DNA of 10,843 bases from Candidatus Sericytochromatia bacterium (GCA_014377495.1 JACMPN010000629.1:1-10843); one strand, 5' to 3'; shown: positions 1 to 6,627, numbered from the stretch's first letter. The notes: generated by a model from the sequence alone, not told the origin. Numbers and translations are program-made.

Positions 1-6
1 GTTCTG

Positions 7-110
7 ACCTCACCCCCCAGCCCCCTCTCCAAAATGGAGGGGGGGAGCCTTGGCCTGTTTCCGAGTTCTTTGGTCGCTCCGCAGGGGCGATTCCCTGGCT
101 GGTACGGTCT
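7..110 (+). repeat. Left arm of ~104-bp inverted repeat
   Basis: This arm aligns without gaps to the reverse complement of 599-702. The first 33 bases are identical, and I count about 15 mismatches over the whole length, nearly all in the inner 60 bases. Within it, CCCCCTCTCC (21-30) and GGAGGGGGGG (36-45) form a hairpin with an AAAAT loop and one imperfect pair. The sharper conservation of the outer 40 bases suggests that this hairpin is the functionally constrained part. Confidence 0.85.
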
Positions 111-160
111 CCATTCCCGTGCGCAGATCCTTCGGCGAGCGCGCAGGTGGCTGGCAGGGA

Positions 161-559
161 TTATGGCTCGGGCTGGGTTGGCGATCCCGATGGGAGATAA
201 GGCGTGATCCGATCGAGCAACATCTGCAGGGAGAGTTCTGCGTTGGGGAGGCGAACGACGCGGATGCCGCAGGCGGCCAGGTGGTTTTGGCGGGCGAGGT
301 CTTGCGGCTGCTGGAGGGCGTGGATCGGGCCGTCGAGCTCGACGGCCAGTCGCAGCTCATGGCAATAGAAGTCGACGATGTAGCCGCGAATGACCTGTTG
401 ACGGCGGAACTTCAATCCGCGCAGCCGGCGGTTGCGGAGCATTTCCCAGGCAACTGCTTCAGAGTCGGTGGGCGCATGCCGCATCGCCTGCGCGAAGCGC
501 CGGCTCCCGTCGACGACGGGAGCCCCGAAAACCGGTGGCCCACGGCGCTGGCGTCCCAT
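161..559 (-). CDS. DUF559 family protein (Vsr-like endonuclease fold)
   Basis: A 132-residue protein recognised as a DUF559 member, a family related to very-short-patch-repair endonucleases and restriction-enzyme-like folds. The family core is visible: EAVAWEMLRNRRLRG, then KFRRQ, VDFYC, the acidic strand LAVELDG followed by a His, and the closing GIRVVRLPNAEL. The Asp of VDF and the Glu/Asp of VELD are the likely metal-binding residues. The chosen ATG at 559 is preceded by GGAGG four bases upstream. An in-frame extension to 844 would read through the inverted-repeat arm and is rejected. The gene is enclosed by inverted repeats and nothing near it suggests a restriction or repair operon. The biological role of DUF559 proteins is not firmly established, so nuclease activity is inferred from the fold. 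Confidence 0.85.
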   Translation of the reverse strand: MGRQRRGPPVFGAPVVDGSRRFAQAMRHAPTDSEAVAWEMLRNRRLRGLKFRRQQVIRGYIVDFYCHELRLAVELDGPIHALQQPQDLARQNHLAACGIRVVRLPNAELSLQMLLDRITPYLPSGSPTQPEP

Positions 560-598
560 GTGCCCTCCGCAGTTCAGTGAAAATCTGGTCGCAAAGGC

Positions 599-702
599 TG
601 ACCGCCCAAGCCAAGGAATCGCCCCTGCGGCGCGACCAGAGAACGGGGAAACGCTCTGAGGCTCCCCCTCTCCATTTTGGAGAGGGGGCTGGGGGGTGAG
701 GT
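599..702 (-). repeat. Right arm of ~104-bp inverted repeat
   Basis: Reverse-complement partner of 7-110. It contains a perfect 10-bp hairpin, CCCCCTCTCC (664-673) and GGAGAGGGGG (679-688), around an ATTTT loop. The arm lies just upstream of the DUF559 start, so it could also carry the promoter or leader of that gene. The stem-loop is followed on neither strand by a T-run, so it does not look like an ordinary intrinsic terminator. Confidence 0.85.
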
Positions 703-813
703 GAGGACGCCACCAACCGAGAGGTGCGCTCGCACGCCACCCCCCCCCGGATCTCCGGTCCGGCGGCACCATCCGACGTCCAGTCCGTGGCGCCGGAACC
801 GCCCGAGGCGACT

Positions 814-1101
814 TCAGAGGAGCGTGTAGAGGATGGTCCCGCACTCGGGACAGCGGCCGGCCTGCACCTGGCCGAAGTTGAGGATGCAGCTGGCCTGGGC
901 GACCCGCCAGTCGAGGCGCTGATCGAGCGGTACGGCGACGGGGGTCTCGGGATCATCCGGGTGAAAACAGTGGGCGAAAAGCGCGAAGTCTTCGCTGACG
1001 ACGTCATCGTCGCAGCGACGCACGTCGGCGCCGATCGCATCGAAATGCGTGAACAGGTGCTTGTGAAGGGCTACTTCTGGCGGGCTGAGCTCGACCGGCA
1101 T
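814..1101 (-). CDS. Hypothetical small protein with CPECG motif
   Basis: A 95-residue soluble protein that I do not recognise. It has no signal peptide or membrane segment. It contains Cys30, Cys45, Cys72 and a C-terminal CPECG (84-88), the usual half of a zinc ribbon, plus His44 and His47. One metal site built from CPECG and two of the other Cys/His residues is plausible but not shown. The ATG at 1101 was chosen because GAGGG lies about 5-9 bases upstream. A GTG at 1128 in frame would add nine residues without a better ribosome site. It is transcribed divergently from rluE. Codon use is like its neighbours and the frame is open throughout, supporting a real gene. Confidence 0.6.
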   Translation of the reverse strand: MPVELSPPEVALHKHLFTHFDAIGADVRRCDDDVVSEDFALFAHCFHPDDPETPVAVPLDQRLDWRVAQASCILNFGQVQAGRCPECGTILYTLL

Positions 1102-1224
1102 AGATCCCTCATATCGTAGGTACGACACCCGAGACGTCCGGGCACGGTTACCATACTATCCTAAAGCCCACCGCCAGTTGGCGGAGCGTGAGTCCGATAA
1201 CCCCCTGTCCGAGCGAAGTTTGCC

Positions 1225-1827
1225 ATGACCCCAACCGCCACCGTTCTCGCCTTGTGGAAACCCTTCGGGGTGATGTCGCAGTTTTCACCGTCGGCCGACA
1301 AGCCGACCCTCAAAGACTACGTCGACCGTCCCGAGGTCTATCCGGTCGGCCGGCTCGATCACGATTCGGAAGGGCTGCTGCTGCTCACCGACGACGGGAC
1401 CCTCAGCCACCGCCTCACCGACCCGCACTTCGACCATCCCAAGACGTACTGGGTCCAGGTGGAAGGCGTGCCGACGGACACCGCCTTGTACCAGTTGCGC
1501 ACCGGCGTCGACATCCAGGGCCAGATGACCAAGCCGGCCGGCATCCGGCGCCTGCCCGATGCGCCCGATCTGCCGCCGCGTGAGATCCGCTACCGGGCCC
1601 ACATCCCCACCAGCTGGATCGAGCTGATCCTCACCGAAGGTCGCAACCGGCAGGTGCGGCGGATGACGGCGGCCGTGGGGTTTCCCACGCTGCGGCTGGT
1701 CCGTGTCGCGGTGGGCCCCATCGGTCTGACCAGTCTGCAACCGGGTGAATGGCGCCAGTTGACAGCCGAGGAAGTGCAGCGTCTGCATGGCATGGATCGG
1801 CCGCGTGGCCGGCAGTTCCGCCGTTAA
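1225..1827 (+). CDS. rluE: 23S rRNA pseudouridine synthase, RluE type
   Basis: A 200-residue RsuA/RluB/E/F family pseudouridine synthase, which isomerises a uridine in rRNA in the cytoplasm. Visible motifs are WKPFGVMSQF near the N-terminus, YPVGRLDHDSEGLLLLT with the catalytic Asp45, a KTYWVQVEG strand, IPTSW, and the family signature EGRNRQVRRMTAAVGFPTLRL. It begins directly with the catalytic domain and has no N-terminal S4 domain. This, the length (E. coli RluE is ~217 residues) and the IPTSW and GEWR segments point to RluE, which modifies U2457 in E. coli, rather than RsuA, RluB or RluF. The ribosome-binding site before the ATG is weak (a GCGAAG stretch). Its TAA abuts the stop of the convergent S4 protein gene. 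Confidence 0.93.
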   Translation: MTPTATVLALWKPFGVMSQFSPSADKPTLKDYVDRPEVYPVGRLDHDSEGLLLLTDDGTLSHRLTDPHFDHPKTYWVQVEGVPTDTALYQLRTGVDIQGQMTKPAGIRRLPDAPDLPPREIRYRAHIPTSWIELILTEGRNRQVRRMTAAVGFPTLRLVRVAVGPIGLTSLQPGEWRQLTAEEVQRLHGMDRPRGRQFRR

Positions 1828-2052
1828 TCAATCGACTGTGTGCTGGCCCGGTTCAGTGAACGTATGGATGTCAGGCTTGCCAATGACCTGGACCTTGTCG
1901 CCCTCCTGCATCTGCCGGCCGCGTCGGGTCTCGAGTTCGCCGTTCACTGTCACTTGTCCGCCCTGAACCATGTTTTTGGCTTGGCCGCCGGTCTCTGCCG
2001 CGCCCACCCACTTGAGAAATTGGTCCAGTTTGATCGCACCTGGCTGTGTCAT
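1828..2052 (-). CDS. Stand-alone S4 RNA-binding protein (YbcJ-like)
   Basis: A 74-residue protein consisting almost entirely of one S4 domain, the small fold that binds structured RNA in ribosomal protein S4, pseudouridine synthases and Hsp15. The sequence runs IKLDQFLKWVGAAETGGQAK, then the characteristic GGQVTVNGE loop, then GDKVQV. This matches the YbcJ/YaaA-type single-domain S4 proteins. The ATG at 2052 follows AGGACGGAAACCCA, a modest ribosome site. It converges on rluE with no base between the two stop codons. Its RNA target is not evident. It could be an RNA chaperone or ribosome-associated factor. Confidence 0.88.
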   Translation of the reverse strand: MTQPGAIKLDQFLKWVGAAETGGQAKNMVQGGQVTVNGELETRRGRQMQEGDKVQVIGKPDIHTFTEPGQHTVD

Positions 2053-2113
2053 TGGGTTTCCGTCCTGTTGAATGGCGGGTCCGGCCCTTCCGGTTAAGGC
2101 CCGCGCTGCAAAC

Positions 2114-2142
2114 GTTAGTCCAAGATTACCCGGTCTTATACT
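2114..2142 (+). promoter_or_regulatory. Possible sigma-70-type promoter for the 2216 gene
   Basis: TATACT at 2137-2142 matches the -10 consensus at five of six positions. GTTAGT/TTAGTC at 2114-2120 lies 16-17 bases upstream as a weak -35. It sits in the 163-bp divergent gap between the S4 protein gene and the gene at 2216. The strength of the -35 is poor, so this is tentative. Confidence 0.35.
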
Positions 2143-2200
2143 CAGGAATCACGTTTAATCGCCGATAGGTCCACAGACGATCGGATGATTGTCCCGGAGA

Positions 2201-2207
2201 GAGGAGG
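2201..2207 (+). promoter_or_regulatory. Strong Shine-Dalgarno fixing a GTG start
   Basis: GAGGAGG lies eight bases before the GTG at 2216. It is the strongest ribosome-binding site in the window and decides the start of the following gene. Confidence 0.8.
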
Positions 2208-2215
2208 GGTAAGGC

Positions 2216-2986
2216 GTGACGTTCAGCATTGGTGCGAGCCCCATCCCCGCGACATTCCGCGCCAAAACGGCGGCGGCCCCCGCAGCCTCGGTGACGACCA
2301 ACAGTTCATTTGCCCGCGGCGAAGAGATGCAGTTCAGCCAGACTGCCGTCAACACGGCGCCCGTCCCGGCCGCCTCCCCAGCCCGGAAGCGCACCCTCGA
2401 AGAGCAGTTGCGCGATGTCGGCACCGTCAAGGCGGACAGCGGATTTTTCTCCAAAGTCTGGAACTGGATGAACCAGCCCAAAATTGAATCCGTGCGTGAG
2501 TTCGGCGGCTCGATTGTGCACAACGCCCCCAGCCTGATCGTCGGGGCCAGCAAAGCCTCCAAGGCGGCGAAAGACGTCGCCGTCGTCGGCGAAGTCGCGA
2601 TGGCTGGCACGGCGGCAAAAGTCGCCTCCGGCGGCATGGGCAAGGCCGTTACTGCCGCCGGGTCCTCAGGAGCCATGGCCGTGCTCGCCAAAGTCGGCGC
2701 CGTGACCGGTACTGTCGGCGGTGTCCTGCAGTTGCTGCGGGATCTGGTCAAGGGCCGTCAGGGTCCTGAACGGGCGATCGACCAGCAGATGCTCATCGGT
2801 GGCGGCTTTCTGGCCGCCACGGGGAGTGTCATCGCCCTGCTCGGCGGGGGTGTGCCCGGCGCCGTGATTGGCCTGATCGGTACGCTGATCCATGCGACGG
2901 GTCTCTGGCGCAAGTACCGCTCGCATAAAAAGGCCGCCGATGCAGCTGCTGCTCAGGCCGCCGCACCGCAGACCCCCAAGGCCTAG
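2216..2986 (+). CDS. Hypothetical Ala-rich protein with C-terminal membrane hairpin
   Basis: A 256-residue protein that I do not recognise. No signal peptide is present. Residues 1-60 are low-complexity (Ala, Pro, Ser, Thr) and probably disordered. Residues 60-100 are more ordered and aromatic, including FFSKVWNWMNQPK. Residues 108-178 form a long Ala/Gly/Val/Lys-rich stretch that should be helical and amphipathic. Residues 192-211 and 214-230 are two hydrophobic, glycine-rich segments joined by GGGVPGA, a likely membrane hairpin. The end is basic then Ala-rich (HKKAADAAAAQAAA). The overall plan loosely resembles membrane-inserting or pore-forming proteins, but no family motif supports this. 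It has its own promoter region and a strong ribosome site, and ends before a dyad. Confidence 0.7.
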   Translation: MTFSIGASPIPATFRAKTAAAPAASVTTNSSFARGEEMQFSQTAVNTAPVPAASPARKRTLEEQLRDVGTVKADSGFFSKVWNWMNQPKIESVREFGGSIVHNAPSLIVGASKASKAAKDVAVVGEVAMAGTAAKVASGGMGKAVTAAGSSGAMAVLAKVGAVTGTVGGVLQLLRDLVKGRQGPERAIDQQMLIGGGFLAATGSVIALLGGGVPGAVIGLIGTLIHATGLWRKYRSHKKAADAAAAQAAAPQTPKA

Positions 2987-3001
2987 TTCCTGCACTGACC
3001 G

Positions 3002-3032
3002 GGGGTTGACTGAGCACAACCTGGTCAACCCC
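3002..3032. terminator. Dyad between convergent genes, possible bidirectional terminator
   Basis: GGGGTTGAC (3002-3010) and GTCAACCCC (3024-3032) form a perfect 9-bp stem with a 13-base loop. It lies 15 bases past the stop of the 2216 gene and about 60 bases past the stop of the long sensor gene on the other strand. There is no downstream T-run: GGTTAAAAT follows on the plus strand. It may act as a weak or factor-assisted terminator for both genes. Confidence 0.5.
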
Positions 3033-3092
3033 TGGTTAAAATGGGACCTTAGGGTTCGTCAACCTCACAGCCCTGGCAGTCGCCCGGCACCC

Positions 3093-5507
3093 TCAGGGTT
3101 CCGGCCTCACGCGCTCAGCCGCGGCGACAGGTAGCGTCACGGTTACCGTCGTGCCGACTCCCAGCCCACTGTCGATGTGTACCGTGCCGCCCAGATGCCG
3201 CACCGTCGCCTGCGCCAGGGCCAGCCCGATGCCCCAGTGCCCCTGCCGTTGGACCTCGTCGAGGGTGAATGGCGACGCTCGCAAGGCGTGCAGCCGGTCG
3301 ACGGCGATGCCGGGACCCGTGTCGGTGATCGTCAGCGTCACCTGCGTCCCGCTGACACCAGCCTGACAGGTGATGTCGGAGCCTGGGGGGCTGTGGGCGG
3401 CGGCATTGTCCAGCAGGTGGACGAAGGCCCGGTGCAACCAGATGGGATCGGCAAGGACCGGCGGGAGTCCGTCGGTTGTGACGGCAAACCGGACGTGTTT
3501 GGTCAGGGCGTTGGGCTGCACTTCCGCCCAGGCGGCAGCGATGAGGGCCGGCAGGGTGGTGGGGCAGGGATCCAGGCGGGCCGTGCCCTGCATCAGGGAC
3601 TGCAGGGCGTCCGTGTCGGTGAGGGCCCGGGAGAGCCGCATCGCCTGCTGTTGGATGAGGCGGACGCGCTGGTCGTGCGTGGTATCGAGCAACCCGTGGG
3701 CCCCATGGAGCAGGGCTCCCGCCTGATCGATGATCACCTTCAGCGGTGCCGTCAGTCCGTCGGTGTCGATACTGCCGGTGGATTGGTCCAGTGCGGCCAG
3801 GTTGATGCTGCCGATTTGATCGTAGAGTGACGCAATGGCCGCCTCGTTCTGACGCTGGAGGTCCAGGGTGCGGGCATAGCCGATCATGCCGCTGAGCGGG
3901 GCCAAAAAGAGCATCATGTAGCGCAGGTCGATCTCGGTCAGCGGCTGATCATTGCGCTTGGGGCCGAGCAGCAGGAGCGACACGGGCTGGTCGACAAGGT
4001 CGAGGCGGATGGTCGCGGTGAATCCCAACAGCTGTGCCGGGTCCGTCGGCCAAAAGGTCGGCTGGGCGGGGATCGGGCCGGGCACGGTTTCGCCAACCAG
4101 GCCCGGGCACTGGTGACCGCTGGCGATGCGCCAGCCCTCCGCCTCGGGCAGGGCGACGGCGATGCGGTGGAGTTGCAGGGCGTCGGCCACGTCGACGGCG
4201 ATGAGGCGGAGCAGGTCTTCAGAAGGCAGCTTGCTATCGCTATAGCGCTGAAAGCGCCGCAGGACGAGGGTCACGTCGAGGCGGTCGCCGTAGAGGTAGC
4301 GGTCGAGACTGCGCTGGGTGGCCCGTTGCAGGGGCTCGAAGGCCAGTGCCGCAGTCAGCAGCAGGACGAACTGCCAGTCTCCTGTGATCGGATGGGTGCC
4401 GGGCATCCGGGTGGCAAGCACGGTGTAGGCCCCGATATAACCGGCACTGAGAAAGCCCGCCGTCAGGCTGTAGGTCAGGGTGCGGCGGATGAGGCGCTCG
4501 AGGTCGGCGAGGCGGTAGCGGAGCAGGGCCGCCGCGGTGGCGAGGGGCATGATCCCGGTGGCGACCAGGGCCAGGGCCGCCACCGGCTGGTAGGGCGGGC
4601 GGCCTCGGAGGACGGCGATCAGCCACACCCAGATGACGGGGACAAAGGAGACGACGGCAGCCGTGAGGATGATCGTCAGTTGCTGGCGCCAGGCGGCATA
4701 GCGGGGACTCTGCCAGATGCCGGAGACCATGCCGGCGAGTAGACAACCAATGGCCCCGAGGATGAGGGCCGGGTAGACGACACTGCGCACCGTGTGCTGG
4801 AGCAGGAACCGGGCCGGCTCTGCCCCGAGCAGGCCGACAGGCAGGCAGGTGAGCCAGAGGAAAGCCGCAAATCCGGCACCGAGGACCAGCGGCAGGCGGC
4901 TCGGGTGGCGGGGCCGCATCAGGGCGTAGCCAAAACCGGCCATGCTCAGGGGGGCGAGGCCGAAGACGAGGAAATTCAGCGGCAAGAGACGGTGCGACGT
5001 TTCGAGTTCGGTGCCGAGGAAGGGAAACAGCCCGCACCAGAGGGCCATCTGAAAAAAGGCGGGTACTGCCGGACCCTCCGCCCGTCGCCAGACGAGGGCG
5101 CTGGCGGCGAGCAGATAGGCCAGGCCGAACACCCACAGGGCCAGGTTGGCGCCGACCATCCCACGCAAACTCATCGGTTGTGACCGGACGGACAGGGCGA
5201 GTTGCCGGCCGTCCCGCCGGACGGTGAGCGTGTGGCGGTCGCGCCCGGGCTGCCGGCCGAGCACCCCGGCGATATCGGCGGTGGTGGCCACCGGATGGTC
5301 ATCGAGGGCCAAAATGATGTCGAAGGGTCGTCCGGCATGATGCCCACCGTCGGTGTTGACGGTGGAGACGATCAGGGCCGGGCTGTACCGCAGATTCAGC
5401 TTCGGCTGGCCGACCTGGCCCGCCAGCAGCGAGAGGCAGAGGATCACGGTCAGCCAGGCGCCGGCGAGAAGCCCTGTGGCGAGGCGGGGGAGCCGGCCCG
5501 AATCCAT
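3093..5507 (-). CDS. ComP-like membrane sensor kinase lacking the phosphoacceptor His
   Basis: An 804-residue sensor. Order from the ATG at 5507: membrane helix (10-31), PDZ-like extracytoplasmic domain (about 40-110, with AGRPFDIILALDDHPV), a block of about seven further helices (120-390), the RYRLADLERLIRRTLTY juncture and FEPLQRATQRSLDRYLYGDR typical of ComP-like kinases, a GAF-like domain (435-545), a DHp helix pair (575-640), and a HATPase domain (670-792). The ATPase boxes are intact: N box HLLDNAA (Asn701), G1 DTGPGI (729-734), G2 GHWGIGLA (756-763). In the DHp, the usual H-E-L-R-T-P-L reads D-G-L-T-A-P-L, so Asp583 replaces the phosphorylated His. It therefore probably cannot autophosphorylate in the normal way. 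A TTG at 5528 would overlap the upstream gene by 14 bases. The ATG lies seven bases after that gene's stop, implying coupled translation. Confidence 0.88.
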   Translation of the reverse strand: MDSGRLPRLATGLLAGAWLTVILCLSLLAGQVGQPKLNLRYSPALIVSTVNTDGGHHAGRPFDIILALDDHPVATTADIAGVLGRQPGRDRHTLTVRRDGRQLALSVRSQPMSLRGMVGANLALWVFGLAYLLAASALVWRRAEGPAVPAFFQMALWCGLFPFLGTELETSHRLLPLNFLVFGLAPLSMAGFGYALMRPRHPSRLPLVLGAGFAAFLWLTCLPVGLLGAEPARFLLQHTVRSVVYPALILGAIGCLLAGMVSGIWQSPRYAAWRQQLTIILTAAVVSFVPVIWVWLIAVLRGRPPYQPVAALALVATGIMPLATAAALLRYRLADLERLIRRTLTYSLTAGFLSAGYIGAYTVLATRMPGTHPITGDWQFVLLLTAALAFEPLQRATQRSLDRYLYGDRLDVTLVLRRFQRYSDSKLPSEDLLRLIAVDVADALQLHRIAVALPEAEGWRIASGHQCPGLVGETVPGPIPAQPTFWPTDPAQLLGFTATIRLDLVDQPVSLLLLGPKRNDQPLTEIDLRYMMLFLAPLSGMIGYARTLDLQRQNEAAIASLYDQIGSINLAALDQSTGSIDTDGLTAPLKVIIDQAGALLHGAHGLLDTTHDQRVRLIQQQAMRLSRALTDTDALQSLMQGTARLDPCPTTLPALIAAAWAEVQPNALTKHVRFAVTTDGLPPVLADPIWLHRAFVHLLDNAAAHSPPGSDITCQAGVSGTQVTLTITDTGPGIAVDRLHALRASPFTLDEVQRQGHWGIGLALAQATVRHLGGTVHIDSGLGVGTTVTVTLPVAAAERVRPEP

Positions 5508-5514
5508 GCGGGGT

Positions 5515-6582
5515 CTAACGGCCCGCAACGTGGCGGGCCGCGGGGTCTGGGCCGATAAGCGTCTGGACGAGGGACTCCGCCTGGGTGTGGATGGTCTCGA
5601 TGTGCCGGCTCAGGGCAGGTTCGAGGGCGCCGTAGTTCCCGTCGACGAGCAGTTCGGCGTGTCCGACAATCAGGGTCAGGGCCGAGCGCAGCTCATGCTT
5701 GGCCGCCGCCCCGAAGGTGCCGGCCCCGAGGGCCTGGCGCAGACCGGCCAGGTGCGTGTCGAGGCGGGTCAGTTCGGCCCGGGTCGTCGCGTGACGTGCC
5801 TGCCCCTGGCGGCAGGCGATCAGGCCGCTCATCGACAGCAGCAGCATCTCGGCCACTTGGAGATCGAAGGCGGTCAGCGGCACCGCCGCTCGCGGGGCAC
5901 CCAGCAGCAACAGGGCCACGGTCCGCTCGTCCAGTCGCATGGGGATGGCGGCGGCAAAGCGGGCCAAATGGCCGGTGAGGTCGGTGGTGAACGGGGCGGC
6001 GTGCGACGGGCCGGCGAGGGGACTGCCCAGCAGATCGGCACAACCGCTGGCCTGGGTGATCCGCCAGCCTTCAGGGGTCGGCAGGGCCACGGCGACCGCC
6101 CGCAGCCGCAGGGCATCCCGCACGGCCCGGGGCAACTCTGCCAGCCCATCGACGGTCGGCCGGGCCGGGGTAGGCGACAGGCGGCGGAGCATGTCGGCAA
6201 CAGTTGCCCGATCCCGGTGGAAGAGTCGGGCAAGGCCATGGTGCAGGGTGGTTTTCACCGGGAGCAGCAGGCTGCTCAGGAGGAGGATGACGACGAATTG
6301 CCAGCCGTGAGACACCTCTGTCTGACCAGACAGCCAGTGGGAGAACAGGGTGAGCAGACCGAAGTAGACGGCCGCTAGGAACAGCAGCGCCAGCCCGTAG
6401 GCAATGCCGGCCCGCAGCCGGATGGCGGCCGGGACCTGTGCTGCCGGTGCCGGTGATCCGGCAGATGATGGTGTCGGTTGCTGCGTGATGGCCCTGTTCC
6501 CCGCCGGGCGAAAGCGTGCCCTGCCTTGTACGTCATACCCGGCGGCAGAACGACCAAAACGGTGTCTTGACCGGATTTGCAT
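5515..6582 (-). CDS. Truncated sensor kinase: H-box present, ATPase domain absent
   Basis: A 355-residue paralogue of the downstream sensor. Residues 1-55 are basic and Pro/Ala-rich. Two membrane helices follow (57-80, 93-110), then a GAF-like domain (145-255) collinear with that of the neighbour (shared AVALP..EGWRI and LLLLG blocks), then a DHp region with KHELRSALTLI carrying the phosphoacceptor His296 and a second helix ending near 343. The protein stops there. No N, G1, F or G2 box follows in any frame before the next gene. It resembles a phosphotransfer or dimerisation half of a kinase. The ATG at 6582 has no clear Shine-Dalgarno, but no better in-frame start was found. It lies 45 bases after the subtilase stop, with no terminator seen between. 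Confidence 0.85.
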   Translation of the reverse strand: MQIRSRHRFGRSAAGYDVQGRARFRPAGNRAITQQPTPSSAGSPAPAAQVPAAIRLRAGIAYGLALLFLAAVYFGLLTLFSHWLSGQTEVSHGWQFVVILLLSSLLLPVKTTLHHGLARLFHRDRATVADMLRRLSPTPARPTVDGLAELPRAVRDALRLRAVAVALPTPEGWRITQASGCADLLGSPLAGPSHAAPFTTDLTGHLARFAAAIPMRLDERTVALLLLGAPRAAVPLTAFDLQVAEMLLLSMSGLIACRQGQARHATTRAELTRLDTHLAGLRQALGAGTFGAAAKHELRSALTLIVGHAELLVDGNYGALEPALSRHIETIHTQAESLVQTLIGPDPAARHVAGR

Positions 6583-6627
6583 ATGTTGACACAGGCATTT
6601 GACCGGGGAGACGGCGGACGGTGCCGC

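Larger units (their letters stand above)
7..702. mobile_element. Inverted-repeat-bounded unit carrying a DUF559 gene
   Basis: A ~696-bp unit is bounded by two inverted arms of about 104 bp and contains a single minus-strand gene of the DUF559 family. The gene fits between the arms with about 40-50 bp to spare on each side. The outer part of each arm holds a hairpin with a CCCCCTCTCC stem. No transposase is present, so if it moves it is either non-autonomous or depends on the DUF559 nuclease. The arrangement recalls REP hairpins around RAYT transposase genes, but the protein family is different; that comparison is mine. A target-site duplication cannot be assessed because only six bases precede the left arm. 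Confidence 0.6.

Noticed and set aside
50..580. Plus-strand open frame over the DUF559 gene
   Set aside because: It is the antisense shadow of a recognisable DUF559 coding sequence and runs through the left inverted-repeat arm.
739..757. CCGGA...TCCGG dyad after the small Cys-rich gene
   Set aside because: The arms are only five bases, the sequence is all GC-rich, and no T-run follows. Chance is likely.
560..844. N-terminal extension of the DUF559 gene to 844
   Set aside because: The extension would translate the right inverted-repeat arm into Pro/Arg-rich sequence. The ATG at 559 has its own ribosome site and starts just ahead of the domain.
5508..5528. TTG start at 5528 for the long sensor
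   Set aside because: It is possible, with a 14-base overlap, but TTG is the weaker start and the ATG at 5507 lies close after the upstream stop and closer to the first membrane helix.
5490..5540. Frameshift splitting one kinase into two genes
   Set aside because: The sequence after the short sensor stop encodes the signal helix and PDZ domain of the long sensor, not an ATPase domain, in any frame. The two proteins also repeat the same GAF-DHp region, so they are paralogues and not fragments of one gene.
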